A DNA stretch of 64,000 bases, taken from positions 1 to 64,000 of the forward strand of contig NZ_JABBXH010000004.1 of assembly GCF_012932965.1 (NCBI RefSeq), written 5' to 3'. This stretch comes from Thalassotalea algicola. GTDB taxonomy: Bacteria > Pseudomonadota > Gammaproteobacteria > Enterobacterales > Alteromonadaceae. A program made the position numbers and the translations under genes. Under the pieces are notes generated by a model. It was given only the letters and a program-made list of their open reading frames with translations. It did no database searches and was not told the DNA's origin. Shown here in pieces: positions 17,071-26,684 of the stretch (its first letter is position 1; each line of letters starts with the position of its first letter).

Positions 17071-20000
17071 TTGCTTGGTTTGCTCGAAACCATGTCGCTG
17101 CCAATTTATTAATGATCACAATTTTATTAGTTGGTTTATTGACTCTTAATTTTAGAATTCCTTTAGAAGTATTTCCTTCTTTTGAATCTGATGTTGTGAC
17201 TGTTCAGGTTACATTGCGGGGAGCAAATCCTGAGGATGTTGAACAAGGTGTTGCTATTAAAATTGAAGAAGCTGTCCAAGATTTAGAAGGTGTTGAAAAG
17301 ATCACAAGCACTTCTGTTGAAGGCGCTGCGGTAGCGTACATAGAAGCTGAGTCTGGCTATGATGCCAGAGAATTACTCTCTGATGTAAAAAGTAGAGTTG
17401 ATGCGATAAACACTTTTCCGGGCGATGCTGAAAAACCCAATATTGCATTACGACAAAGAAAAAGAGAAGTGATAGCGGTAACGATTGCTTCTGATTATGG
17501 TGAAAAAGAACTAAGAGAATATGCAGAAAAGGTTAGAGATGATTTATTGCGATTACCGCAAGTCACTCAATTGTCATTAGATGCAGTTAGGGATTATGAA
17601 ATCTCTATAAGCGTCACTCAGGATAAATTACGTGAATTTAATTTATCAATGAATAGTATCTCAAATGCCATCAGTAGCAGTTCAGTTGATTTGTCTGCAG
17701 GAAATATTAAAACAGAAGGTGGAGATGTTTTAGTTAGAAGTAAAGGGCAAGCTTATCGAAAAGATGAGTTCGAAAGTATTGTTATTAAAACAAACCCTGA
17801 TGGCACTATCGTTAAATTAAAAGATGTTGCGGTAGTAAATGACGGCTTTGAAGAAACGCCTCTAAGAGCAAGGTTTAATGGTCAACAAGGTGCTTTAATC
17901 GAAATTTATCGAATTGGGCAACAAAATGCGATAGAGGTAGCCGATGCAGTAAAAGATTATATAAATGAGCAACAAGAAAACTTACCGCAAGGCTTTACCT
18001 TAAGCTATTGGGATGATGATTCTGAAATCGTTAAAAGTCGTTTAAATACCTTGATCTCAAATGCTCTACAAGGTGGGTTTTTAGTACTGCTACTTTTGAC
18101 TTTATTCTTAAGACCATCTATCGCATTTTGGGTATTCATAGGTATCCCTGTTAGTTTTATGGGGGCATTTATCTTTATGCCATTTTTTGATATTAGCCTA
18201 AATGTAATGAGTATGTTTGGCTTCATTTTAGTACTAGGTATCGTAGTTGATGACGCCATTGTTACTGGAGAAAATATTTATCGGCATACACAATTTGCAA
18301 AAACAGGATTAGAAGCGGCGGTTAATGGAACTGAAGAAGTAGCTACTCCGGTTACCTTTGGGATTCTAACAACGGTTGCAGCATTTCTTCCATTAGCATT
18401 TATAGAAGGAATGCGCGGTCCAATGTTCGCTCAAATTCCAGTTGTAGTAATTCCGGTATTACTATTTTCCTTAATTGAATCTAAATTTGTTTTGCCCTCT
18501 CATTTAAAACACTTAAAACTTAGGCATGAAAAAGAAAAAGTAAATAAACTAACAAGCATTCAGCACAAAATCGCCGATGGTTTTGAGTCAGCAATTATAA
18601 AATATTACCACCCAATACTGAAAAAAGCGGTTAATCACAGGTTAACGACATTATTTAGCTTTATTGGGGTATTTGTTTTAATTCTATCGTTTGTAACGTC
18701 AGGTTGGACTAAGTTTACGTTTTTCCCTCGTATACCGAGTGAAACAGCTAGAGCAAACTTAACCATGCCGGTAGGTACTAGCTTTGATGTTATTGATGGA
18801 TATGTAGAAAAAATGTCTAATTCGGCGTCTTTGCTTCAAGAAAAATATCGAGATGAAAATGGTAAAAGTGTCATTATAAATATATTGGCTATTACAGGAG
18901 GCGGTAGTAATAGCAATGTCGGAAGAGTACGTTTTGAAGTGCTACCTGCAGATCAAAACGATACCGGTATAACGACCATGCAATTGGTCAATGAATGGCG
19001 TCAATTAATTGGGCCATTACCAGGCTCAGAATCTTTAACTTATAGAGCTGAATTAGGTCGTGGTGGTGACCCAATAGATGTGCAATTGGCCGCTTCTGAC
19101 TTGAGTCTTTTAAAGACAGCAGCAGAAGAGGTAAAAGCGAGATTAGCGACCTACCCAACAGTATTTGAAATTTCTGATAGTCTTTCCAACGGTAAAGAGG
19201 AAATTCAAATAGAGTTAACAGAACAAGGTCATGCTATGGGAATGTCTATCACTTCCGTAACACAACAAGTTCGAAATGCATTTTATGGCTCTCAGATTCA
19301 GAGAATTCAAAGAGGTAGGGATGATGTGCGTGTAATGCTGCGTTTTCCAATTGAAGAACGTGCATCAGTAGCTAATTTGGCCGATATGTTAATTGAAACT
19401 CCAACAGGAGGAAGCGTTCCGCTTGCCCATATTGCTACATTTAAACCCGGAAAGAGTCCATCGGAGATTAACCGAATAGACCGATATAGAACTGTTAATG
19501 TGACTGCAGATGTTGATAAACAAAGTACTAACATGACAGTACTAAACGCTGATTTAAAACCTTATCTTGATGAATTAATGGTTAAGTTTCCTGGTGTAAG
19601 CTACACATTGGAAGGTGAAGCAAAAGAGCAACGAGAGTCTTTTGGTAGTATGTTTTATGGATTACTGTTTGTTTTCTTTATAATTTATTGCCTACTTGCT
19701 ATTCCATTTAAATCATATTTGCAACCGATCATCGTAATGTCAGTTATACCTTTTGGCGCCATCGGCGCAGTTATCGGGCATTGGATAATGGGAATGAATT
19801 TAACCTTAATGAGCTTATTAGGGTTACTAGCGCTAATTGGTGTAGTTGTTAATGATAGTTTGGTATTAGTCGATTTCATTAACAAGAAAAGAGCACAGGG
19901 TATGAAAACGCTAGAAGCGGTATTAATTTCGGGGCAATCTAGGTTTAGACCTGTAATGTTGACGTCGTTAACTACATTTATCGGGCTAATGCCGTTGCTA

Positions 20001-20177
20001 TTTGAAAAAGCCACTCAAGCGCAATTTTTAATTCCTATGGCAGTTTCTTTAGGGTTTGGCATTATATTCGCAACATTTATAACGCTTATTCTGGTACCTG
20101 TGAATTATTTACTAGTGGAAGATTTAAAAAAGGCGTTAAGATTCAATGAACAAAAAGAGCTAATAGCGTCAAATTAG
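17067..20177 (+). CDS. RND-family efflux pump, inner-membrane permease
   Basis: A 1036-residue proton-driven transporter of the AcrB/HAE-1 type. It has 12 predicted helices in two groups separated by large periplasmic porter loops. Helix 4 carries the proton-relay stretch GIVVDDAIVTGENIYRH, with the two adjacent Asp residues, and helix 10 carries the paired VVNDSLVLVDFIN. It shares the operon with its adaptor and outer-membrane channel. No regulator lies beside it, so substrates cannot be inferred from context. Confidence 0.92.
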   Translation: MIAWFARNHVAANLLMITILLVGLLTLNFRIPLEVFPSFESDVVTVQVTLRGANPEDVEQGVAIKIEEAVQDLEGVEKITSTSVEGAAVAYIEAESGYDARELLSDVKSRVDAINTFPGDAEKPNIALRQRKREVIAVTIASDYGEKELREYAEKVRDDLLRLPQVTQLSLDAVRDYEISISVTQDKLREFNLSMNSISNAISSSSVDLSAGNIKTEGGDVLVRSKGQAYRKDEFESIVIKTNPDGTIVKLKDVAVVNDGFEETPLRARFNGQQGALIEIYRIGQQNAIEVADAVKDYINEQQENLPQGFTLSYWDDDSEIVKSRLNTLISNALQGGFLVLLLLTLFLRPSIAFWVFIGIPVSFMGAFIFMPFFDISLNVMSMFGFILVLGIVVDDAIVTGENIYRHTQFAKTGLEAAVNGTEEVATPVTFGILTTVAAFLPLAFIEGMRGPMFAQIPVVVIPVLLFSLIESKFVLPSHLKHLKLRHEKEKVNKLTSIQHKIADGFESAIIKYYHPILKKAVNHRLTTLFSFIGVFVLILSFVTSGWTKFTFFPRIPSETARANLTMPVGTSFDVIDGYVEKMSNSASLLQEKYRDENGKSVIINILAITGGGSNSNVGRVRFEVLPADQNDTGITTMQLVNEWRQLIGPLPGSESLTYRAELGRGGDPIDVQLAASDLSLLKTAAEEVKARLATYPTVFEISDSLSNGKEEIQIELTEQGHAMGMSITSVTQQVRNAFYGSQIQRIQRGRDDVRVMLRFPIEERASVANLADMLIETPTGGSVPLAHIATFKPGKSPSEINRIDRYRTVNVTADVDKQSTNMTVLNADLKPYLDELMVKFPGVSYTLEGEAKEQRESFGSMFYGLLFVFFIIYCLLAIPFKSYLQPIIVMSVIPFGAIGAVIGHWIMGMNLTLMSLLGLLALIGVVVNDSLVLVDFINKKRAQGMKTLEAVLISGQSRFRPVMLTSLTTFIGLMPLLFEKATQAQFLIPMAVSLGFGIIFATFITLILVPVNYLLVEDLKKALRFNEQKELIASN

Positions 20178-20215
20178 TTTTATGCCAAGTAGAGTTTGAA
20201 AAGTAAGGTTTAAAC

Positions 20216-20578
20216 ATGACAGAACAAAAAGCAGAAGAAACGATTTTTTCCAAAATAATTCGTCAAGAAATTCCAACGGAGTTGTTATATCAAGATGAAT
20301 TGGTGACTGCATTTAGAGATATATCGCCAAAAGCTAAAACGCATATTTTGATCATACCTAATAAGCTAATACCTACAGTAAATGATGTTACACAAGATGA
20401 TGAGTTGGCTTTAGGTCGTTTGTTCACCGTAGCTAAAAAGTTAGCGGCACAAGAGGGTATTGACGAAGATGGCTACCGTTTAATTATGAATTGTAATCGC
20501 CATGGCGGCCAAGAGGTTTACCATATCCATATGCATCTTTTGGGAGGTCAGCCAGTAGGGCCTCTAGTTGCTCTGTAG
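20216..20578 (+). CDS. hinT: HIT-family purine nucleoside phosphoramidase HinT
   Basis: A 120-residue HIT protein (E. coli HinT 119). The N-terminal [32 protein letters not shown] and the C-terminal histidine triad [10 protein letters not shown] are intact. The triad histidines hydrolyse AMP-lysine and aminoacyl-AMP phosphoramidates. It lies 38 bp after the pump operon with its own AAGG ribosome binding site. Confidence 0.93.
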   Translation: MTEQKAEETIFSKIIRQEIPTELLYQDELVTAFRDISPKAKTHILIIPNKLIPTVNDVTQDDELALGRLFTVAKKLAAQEGIDEDGYRLIMNCNRHGGQEVYHIHMHLLGGQPVGPLVAL

Positions 20579-20668
20579 CGCGTAAGAAAATATTTTGGAC
20601 ATAGTTCATAAGCTATGCCTAATTAATACTATACATTCGGCATATTACTGGTAATATGCCGCAGCAAA

Positions 20669-20765
20669 CCAAGGGGTGTCTTAAGCATTTTACTAAATGT
20701 TTAAGGCTGAGACTGAAAAGAACCCTTTGAACCTGAACCAGTTAATACTGGCGTAGGAATGGTTA
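20669..20765 (+). promoter_or_regulatory. TPP (thiamine pyrophosphate) riboswitch
   Basis: The THI-box consensus is clear: AAGGGGTGTC (P1/P2 side), GGCTGAGACTGAAAAG (20705-20720), AACCCTTTGAACCTGAACC and CTGGCGTAGGAA (20748-20759). The GGCTGAGA and the TGAACCTGA...GTAGGAA segments form the pyrimidine- and pyrophosphate-sensing cores. It ends about 50 bp before the TonB receptor start. AT-rich sequence follows it rather than a strong terminator hairpin, so control of translation initiation is likely. Confidence 0.95.
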
Positions 20766-20814
20766 ATGCTCGCTTATTCATTCATGTTGCGCCAGAAATA
20801 ATAAAGAGAATAAC

Positions 20815-22881
20815 ATGAACACCAATAAGTCTACGCTTTCTATCGCTATTGCATTAGCGATGTTGTCACATTCGACACTTGCCAATACAGAACAAGATGA
20901 AATTGAAGTCATCACAGTAACCTCAGATTTTCGAGAATCCAGTCTTCAAGCGACACCAGTTTCAGCTACTGTTTTATCTGCTGATGAAATATCTTCTGTA
21001 AGTGCGCAAAACTTAGAAGAAGTAATTTCTCTAGCACCTAATTTAAATTTTAGTGCGGGATCTCAACGTGCAAGATACTATCAAATTCGTGGTATCGGCG
21101 AGCGTAGCCAATTTCAAGAGCCGATTAACCCTTCAGTAGGTGTAATTATTGATGACGTAGACTTTACCGGTATAGGTAGTGTTAGTTCTATGTTTGATGT
21201 CGAACAAGTAGAAGTCTTACGTGGTCCACAAGGTACTCAATTTGGTGCAAACGCATTGGGAGGGTTAATTAACATTAAGACCCCTGATGCTAGTGAACAG
21301 TTTGAAGGAAGAGTTAAGCTAACTGCTGGTAATTACGATAGTTATGGGGCAGGACTAATGTTATCTGGTCCGATAGCAGAACAGGTAAATTATCGATTAG
21401 CTGTCGAACAGTATCAAAGTGATGGTTTCATTGAAAATGATTATTTAAATCAAGATGATACCAATAATCGTGATGAATTAAGCGCAAGAGCAAAAGTGCA
21501 ATGGTCAGTAAACGATGAAGTAACTGTCGATTTTGGTGCTTTTATCTTTGATTTTGATAACGGTTATGATGCATTCTCATTAGATAATAACCGTACGACA
21601 CTTTCAGATCAGCCTGGTGTTGATAAGCAAGACACCAGAGCATTTACCGTAAAACTAAACTCTACAGCTTATCATTACGCGGAATTAGATCTTATATTTT
21701 CACATGCCGATAGTGAATTAACCTATGGGTATGATGAAGATTGGGCTTATGTCGGTATTCACCCGTGGGAATATAGCTCTACAGATTACTATTTCAGAGA
21801 CAAGAAAGTGTCTACTGCCGAATATCGTTTAACATCAACTCAAGCAAGTAAATTGTATGGCAATACTGTATGGGTTGCTGGTGTTTACGCAAAAACTGAA
21901 GAAGAAGATTTAACACGTCAATATACATATCTGGACAGCAATTTCTCATCTTCGTTTGAAGCTGACACTTTGGCTGGATACGTGCAGTTTGATAGCCAGT
22001 TAACCGATGCGTTGATGTTAACTACTGGTTTACGTATCGAGCGAAGAGATTTTGATTATGATAATTCAGATGGTTATCAAGCCAAGCCAGACGAAAACAT
22101 GGTTGGCGGTAAAGTAGTATTAGCATACACATTAGCTAATCAAGACCTTGTTTATGGTTCTGTTAACAGAGGTTATAAAGCTGGTGGTGTCAATACAGAT
22201 GGTACTTTACCTGAAACATTACGAGAATTTGAATCAGAAACCGTTTGGAACTTCGAATTAGGTTACAAAGCTAACTTTGATGATGGTTTTATTCGCGCTG
22301 CTGCTTTCTATATGAATAGGGATGATATGCAGGTTAAATCATCACAAGAATTAAAGCGTCCGGACGGTAGTTCTGAATTTCTTATTTACCTTGGTAATGC
22401 TGCTCAAGGTAGTAACTATGGTTTGGAGCTTGAAAGTGGCTGGCAATTAAATGACATGTTTTCACTAAACGCTAGCGTTGGATATTTGGACAGTGAACTA
22501 GATGATTATATCAATCAAGATGGTGTCGATATCTCAGGTCGTGAGCAAGCACACGCGCCTAAATATACGGCATATTTAGGATTAAATGTAGATATTAGTG
22601 ATGCATTGTCAGCATCAATTGGTATTAGTGCAAAAGATGAGTTTTATTTTTCTGACAGTCATGATGAAAAATCAGATGCTGAAGTGCTTTTAAACGCGAG
22701 TGTTACCTACAGCGCAGATAATTGGACAATTACAGCTTGGGGACGTAATTTAACTGATGAAGAGTATAAAACACGAGGCTTTTACTTCGGCAATGATCCT
22801 CGAGACGGTTATCAAGGGAAACAGTATTATCAATTAGGTGAACCTGCTGTCTTTGGTTTAACAGTCGACTATCATTTTTAA
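20815..22881 (+). CDS. TonB-dependent outer-membrane receptor, probably for thiamine or a precursor
   Basis: A 688-residue ligand-gated barrel. It has a signal peptide cut near STLAN, an N-terminal TonB-box-like segment (IEVITVTS), a plug domain (VEVLRGPQGTQFGANALGGLINIKT) and a 22-strand-type barrel ending in aromatic VDYHF. The ligand is inferred only from the TPP riboswitch directly upstream and the thiamine transport and kinase genes directly downstream. An outer-membrane receptor in this context was predicted in comparative studies of thiamine regulons. Confidence 0.88.
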   Translation: MNTNKSTLSIAIALAMLSHSTLANTEQDEIEVITVTSDFRESSLQATPVSATVLSADEISSVSAQNLEEVISLAPNLNFSAGSQRARYYQIRGIGERSQFQEPINPSVGVIIDDVDFTGIGSVSSMFDVEQVEVLRGPQGTQFGANALGGLINIKTPDASEQFEGRVKLTAGNYDSYGAGLMLSGPIAEQVNYRLAVEQYQSDGFIENDYLNQDDTNNRDELSARAKVQWSVNDEVTVDFGAFIFDFDNGYDAFSLDNNRTTLSDQPGVDKQDTRAFTVKLNSTAYHYAELDLIFSHADSELTYGYDEDWAYVGIHPWEYSSTDYYFRDKKVSTAEYRLTSTQASKLYGNTVWVAGVYAKTEEEDLTRQYTYLDSNFSSSFEADTLAGYVQFDSQLTDALMLTTGLRIERRDFDYDNSDGYQAKPDENMVGGKVVLAYTLANQDLVYGSVNRGYKAGGVNTDGTLPETLREFESETVWNFELGYKANFDDGFIRAAAFYMNRDDMQVKSSQELKRPDGSSEFLIYLGNAAQGSNYGLELESGWQLNDMFSLNASVGYLDSELDDYINQDGVDISGREQAHAPKYTAYLGLNVDISDALSASIGISAKDEFYFSDSHDEKSDAEVLLNASVTYSADNWTITAWGRNLTDEEYKTRGFYFGNDPRDGYQGKQYYQLGEPAVFGLTVDYHF

Positions 22882-22887
22882 AGTATA

Positions 22888-22915
22888 GCCCGCTGTTTTG
22901 CGGGCTTTATTTTTA
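22888..22915 (+). terminator. Terminator-like hairpin between the receptor and downstream thiamine genes
   Basis: AGCCCGC, loop TGTTTT, GCGGGCT, then TTATTTTT. It lies just before the ribosome binding site of the next gene, so it probably reduces rather than separates downstream expression. Confidence 0.75.
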
Positions 22916-22924
22916 GGAGATGTT

Positions 22925-23182
22925 ATGGATATTTCAATTGAACTTAGCCTTTACCCACTGGCGGATCGAAATTACAAAGAACAAATTTGGTCATTTATTG
23001 AAAATTTAAAACAGAATAAAGACATAAACGTTGTCACTAATGGTATGAGTACACAGGTCTTTGGTGAGTACGATGTCGCTTTATCAGCGGTAAATAAGGA
23101 AATGAAGGCTATACACCAAATAACCGGAAGTGCTGTTTTTATTCTTAAGATAATTGCCGCAGATCGAAAGAGAAATTATTAA
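22925..23182 (+). CDS. YkoF-like thiamine-binding protein
   Basis: An 85-residue cytoplasmic protein that begins MDISIELSLYPLADRNYKE and continues NGMSTQVFGEYDVAL. This pattern matches the small thiamine/HMP-binding YkoF/MTH1187-type family (single ferredoxin-like domain). I chose the ATG at 22925 rather than an upstream in-frame start at 22898 because AGGAG (22916-22920) is well spaced and the upstream codons lie inside the terminator hairpin. The stop overlaps the pnuT start by one base. The usual ABC partners (YkoCDE) are not present here. Confidence 0.75.
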   Translation: MDISIELSLYPLADRNYKEQIWSFIENLKQNKDINVVTNGMSTQVFGEYDVALSAVNKEMKAIHQITGSAVFILKIIAADRKRNY

Positions 23183-23793
23183 TGCTAGCCGAAACAGTAG
23201 CATATTTTAGCCAAATTGCAGTGTTAGAGTTACTTGCAGTAATCACAGCTTTTGCTTACGTCATATTCGCAGCAAAAGAACATATTCTTTGTTGGCCTTC
23301 CGCGCTTATTAGTACCGCACTGTATACCTATATTTTTTACGATGTTTACCTTTGGATGGATAGTCTCCTACAGGTTTACTATTTTGTTATGGCAATTTAC
23401 GGCTGGTATTGTTGGACCAAACATAAGAGTAATGTAAAAGACATTTGTATTCATAGCTTAGGCGCAACTTATCATTTGAAAACGGTTTTCTTTCTTGCGT
23501 TTGTCTCCATCGGCGTAGGTTATGTTATGGACAATTATACGCCGACATCATTTCCATATATTGACGCTGCCACAACGGTATATGCGGTATTTGCTACTTA
23601 TTTAGTTACTCAGAAAGTATTAGAAAATTGGCTTTATTGGGTAGTCATTGATTTGGTTTCTATCTATGTTTATATAGAAAAAGGCCTTTCACCAACGGCT
23701 ATGCTATTTGTAGTTTACGTAGTTATTGCATTGGTAGGTTATTTCACTTGGTTAGAAAAGCTCAAGCAAACGCCTGAGCCTGCGTTAAATTAA
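23182..23793 (+). CDS. pnuT: PnuC-family transporter, probable thiamine transporter PnuT
   Basis: A 203-residue inner-membrane protein with about seven helices and the PnuC-type motifs WPSALISTALY and a WMDSLLQVYYFVMAIYGWY segment, where PnuC proteins bind their vitamin. PnuC members carry nicotinamide riboside, riboflavin or thiamine by facilitated diffusion, with trapping by a kinase. The TPP riboswitch upstream, the one-base overlap with a thiamine-binding gene and the kinase downstream point to thiamine (PnuT). Confidence 0.87.
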   Translation: MLAETVAYFSQIAVLELLAVITAFAYVIFAAKEHILCWPSALISTALYTYIFYDVYLWMDSLLQVYYFVMAIYGWYCWTKHKSNVKDICIHSLGATYHLKTVFFLAFVSIGVGYVMDNYTPTSFPYIDAATTVYAVFATYLVTQKVLENWLYWVVIDLVSIYVYIEKGLSPTAMLFVVYVVIALVGYFTWLEKLKQTPEPALN

Positions 23794-23829
23794 ACTTAAT
23801 TTTCAATCAGTGAGATAGCGAAAATAAGT

Positions 23830-24675
23830 ATGGCCATACTTGAATTAATAAAATCTAATTCGCTTTTTGCTGAGAAGAAAATCACAATACAGTCCTTAGT
23901 TGGAGGGTACAATAACAAGGTTTTTAAAGTTTCAACTGCCGAGCGAGATTACCTTGTAAAATATTTTAAAGATACTAACACTGCAAATCATGAAGCACTG
24001 TCACAGCAAATTGCGACATTGCATAACTTGGCTCCCAAAATAATTGCTGCTGAAAAGCATTTACTGATTTCTCAATTTATAGATGCAAATACATTAGAGC
24101 GCCATCCAATAACTATAAAGCAAAAGCTTGTAGTTGCCGCTAGGTTAATGGCCAATTTACATAGCATCACTGTTGAAGAGATAAATACCGTACCTGTCTT
24201 AAACATATCGAAGGTTATTAGTGATTTATATAAAAGTATCAATCAACGTGAGTGCTTTTATTCTTTAGTAAAGAAATCTACCGCTGTTTTAGCAGAGCTC
24301 GATAGATACCCGAAAAGTGAAGTGTTTATCCATGGCGACTTAAATTTTAATAATATCTTGTATCGCAAGTGTAAAAGACCATATTTAATTGACTTTGAAG
24401 CAAGTTCTTTAGCACCTATTGAATATGAACTAGGTATGCTCTTAGCTGTAAATGGCCTGTCGGAAGATTACATCAGAGAGCTTATTGAATTATACGTGGA
24501 AAGTAGCTATGTTATTGATAGTATAGATGAATATTCGGTTACGCGTTACATGCTTGTGTCGGCGCTAATTAATGGACTTTGGTATTTCAAAGAGTATGAA
24601 CTTCGTAATGATGTCCATTACAAAAATTTAGCTTTACAACAAATTAACCTCGCAGAAAAGCTCATAACGCCATAA
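23830..24675 (+). CDS. Choline/thiamine-kinase-like phosphotransferase (probable thiamine kinase)
   Basis: A 281-residue protein of the aminoglycoside phosphotransferase/choline kinase superfamily. The catalytic Brenner motif is HGDLNFNNILY (about residues 172-182), and the metal-binding Asp is in YLIDFEAS, 20 residues later. The N-terminal GGYNNKVFKV is the nucleotide loop. Its position behind pnuT suggests it phosphorylates imported thiamine and so traps it, as with thiK in enterics. Specificity is inference from context only. Confidence 0.78.
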   Translation: MAILELIKSNSLFAEKKITIQSLVGGYNNKVFKVSTAERDYLVKYFKDTNTANHEALSQQIATLHNLAPKIIAAEKHLLISQFIDANTLERHPITIKQKLVVAARLMANLHSITVEEINTVPVLNISKVISDLYKSINQRECFYSLVKKSTAVLAELDRYPKSEVFIHGDLNFNNILYRKCKRPYLIDFEASSLAPIEYELGMLLAVNGLSEDYIRELIELYVESSYVIDSIDEYSVTRYMLVSALINGLWYFKEYELRNDVHYKNLALQQINLAEKLITP

Positions 24676-24786
24676 GTTATATGCTTTAAATGAGACAAAA
24701 CGCTGAAAAGTTGAGATTAACTGTAGTGCGCGTTTTAAGGTGATCTTTCATAATTACAAATGTAACTAACTAAATGGTTTATTTTT

Positions 24787-25854
24787 GTGAATTGGAAAGC
24801 GCTTATAGAAAATAGAAATCGATTCTTCTGGCTATTACAAACCGCTGGTTGGTTTGGCTTTGCCTTAGTTCAGTTTTTAGGTTCTTTATTACATGACTTA
24901 CGCGATATTTTTGTAATCGTAGTATTTCTTAATAGTTATGCTGGTTGGATGCTTACAGTTCCATTACGTTATGTTTATCGCAGAGCTTGGAATTTAGCGC
25001 CGATAAAAATGGTAACGGTAATAATTATTGCCTCTTATATTACGGCAGTCATCTGGCAGGTCATCAAAAATATTAATTACTGGGAAATTTATAAACATGG
25101 TTGGAAGCCTGAATTCTGGCTTTATTATACCCAGTCGAGTGTTTGGTCTTTTTATATTATATTAAGCTGGAGTGGATTGTATTTCGGTATTAAGTACTAT
25201 CAAATGTTGCAGAAAGAAAAACAGAATGTTCTGCAAGCCAATACGTTAGCACACCAAGCACAGCTAAAAATGCTGCGTTATCAACTTAACCCTCACTTTC
25301 TATTTAATACGTTAAACGCTATTTCTACGTTAATTTTAGTCAAAGAAAATACAACAGCTAATGGCATGGTTACTAAGCTAAGTGAGTTTTTAAGGTATTC
25401 ACTTGATAAAGATCCAATGAAACGCGTTACTTTGACCAGTGAAATTCATGCGTTAGAACTGTATTTAGAAATTGAAAAAGTCCGTTTTGAAGAACGTTTA
25501 CAGGTTAAATTTGATATTGGTAAAGATTGTGAAAATGCTTTAGTGCCTAGTATGATCCTACAGCCTCTTGCTGAAAATGCGATTAAGTACGCCATTGCAG
25601 TAAAAGAAGAGGGCGGAACAATTACAATCAGCGTTAATCGCTTTGGAAATGACTTGTTAGTAGAATTAGCCGATGATGGACCAGGCGCGGAAATTAAGAA
25701 CGGAAATTTATACAGAGAGAGTGGAGTTGGGCTAGCTAATACACGAGAACGCTTAACCGCTTTATATAAAGAAAATTTTTCGCTAGTTGTCTCCAAAAAT
25801 AAGCCTTCAGGTGTTAAAGTAAATATAAGAATTCCGTATGAATTAGGAAGTTAG
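24787..25854 (+). CDS. LytS/AlgZ-type sensor histidine kinase
   Basis: A 355-residue membrane kinase. Four hydrophobic helices occupy about residues 10-140, then a helical linker and the His_kinase domain follow. Phospho-acceptor His lies in RYQLNPHFLFNTLNAIS (about 175), and the ATPase has NAIKYA (N box) and DDGPGAE (G1). There is no large extracellular sensor domain. GTG is the start. The partner regulator gene begins one base after its stop. Confidence 0.9.
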   Translation: MNWKALIENRNRFFWLLQTAGWFGFALVQFLGSLLHDLRDIFVIVVFLNSYAGWMLTVPLRYVYRRAWNLAPIKMVTVIIIASYITAVIWQVIKNINYWEIYKHGWKPEFWLYYTQSSVWSFYIILSWSGLYFGIKYYQMLQKEKQNVLQANTLAHQAQLKMLRYQLNPHFLFNTLNAISTLILVKENTTANGMVTKLSEFLRYSLDKDPMKRVTLTSEIHALELYLEIEKVRFEERLQVKFDIGKDCENALVPSMILQPLAENAIKYAIAVKEEGGTITISVNRFGNDLLVELADDGPGAEIKNGNLYRESGVGLANTRERLTALYKENFSLVVSKNKPSGVKVNIRIPYELGS

Positions 25855-25855
25855 T

Positions 25856-26680
25856 ATGTCCGATTCACTATCTACCATAATCGTAGATGATGAACCGCTA
25901 GCACGCAAAGGCTTAGCAATTAGGTTAGCAGAGCACAATGATATTAACGTTGTCGCTCAATGTAGTAATGGCCGAGAGGCTATAGAAGCTATTAAACAGT
26001 ACCAACCTGATCTTATGTTTTTAGATATTCAGATGCCTGGTCTAAATGGCTTTGAAGTAATAGACGAGGTTATCAACCAAGAATTAGCACTCCCTTCTGT
26101 TGTCTTTGTTACCGCCTTTGATCAATATGCAATAAAAGCATTTGAAGTACACGCTATCGATTATTTATTAAAGCCAGCAGATGATGTACGTCTAGCTCAG
26201 GCAATGGATAAAATTCGCGAACATAACCAAAGTAAAGCTGATACAGAACATAAAAATAGATTAGTGCAGCTTGTCAGCGATGTAACTGGTAGTGAACAAA
26301 GCAAAATATTAGAAGAGCTAGCTAGTAATCAAGACGTTTCAATTTCACAGTATTCAGATGTGTTACCTATAAAAGATGGCGGTGAGTTAAGTAGAGTGCC
26401 AGTCAACTCTATTTGGTGGATAGATGCAGCTGGCGATTATATGTGTGTTCATACAGAGGAAGGTACACATATATTAAGAAAAACGATGAAGCAATTAGAA
26501 GAATTGCTCGATCCTCGCATATTTATCCGAAGCCATCGTTCAACGATAGTAAATAAAAATTACATCCAAAAGTTTTGTAGTCAGCTTAATGGCGAGTATT
26601 ACTTAGTCATGACCAGTGGCAAAGAGCTTAAAGTTAGCCGAAGTTACAAAGACAAAGTAAAGCAAGCCGTTAATAATTAA
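25856..26680 (+). CDS. LytTR-family response regulator
   Basis: A 274-residue regulator, partner of the kinase just upstream. The receiver domain has DDE at the N-terminus, phospho-acceptor Asp in MFLDIQMPG (about residue 59) and the switch Thr/Lys in FVTAFDQYA and LLKPAD. A LytTR DNA-binding domain fills the C-terminal 100 residues (WWIDAAGDYMCVHTEEGTH, FIRSHRSTIVN). The target genes are unknown. It is convergent with pfkA, whose stop is 5 bp away. Confidence 0.92.
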   Translation: MSDSLSTIIVDDEPLARKGLAIRLAEHNDINVVAQCSNGREAIEAIKQYQPDLMFLDIQMPGLNGFEVIDEVINQELALPSVVFVTAFDQYAIKAFEVHAIDYLLKPADDVRLAQAMDKIREHNQSKADTEHKNRLVQLVSDVTGSEQSKILEELASNQDVSISQYSDVLPIKDGGELSRVPVNSIWWIDAAGDYMCVHTEEGTHILRKTMKQLEELLDPRIFIRSHRSTIVNKNYIQKFCSQLNGEYYLVMTSGKELKVSRSYKDKVKQAVNN

Positions 26681-26684
26681 CGTA

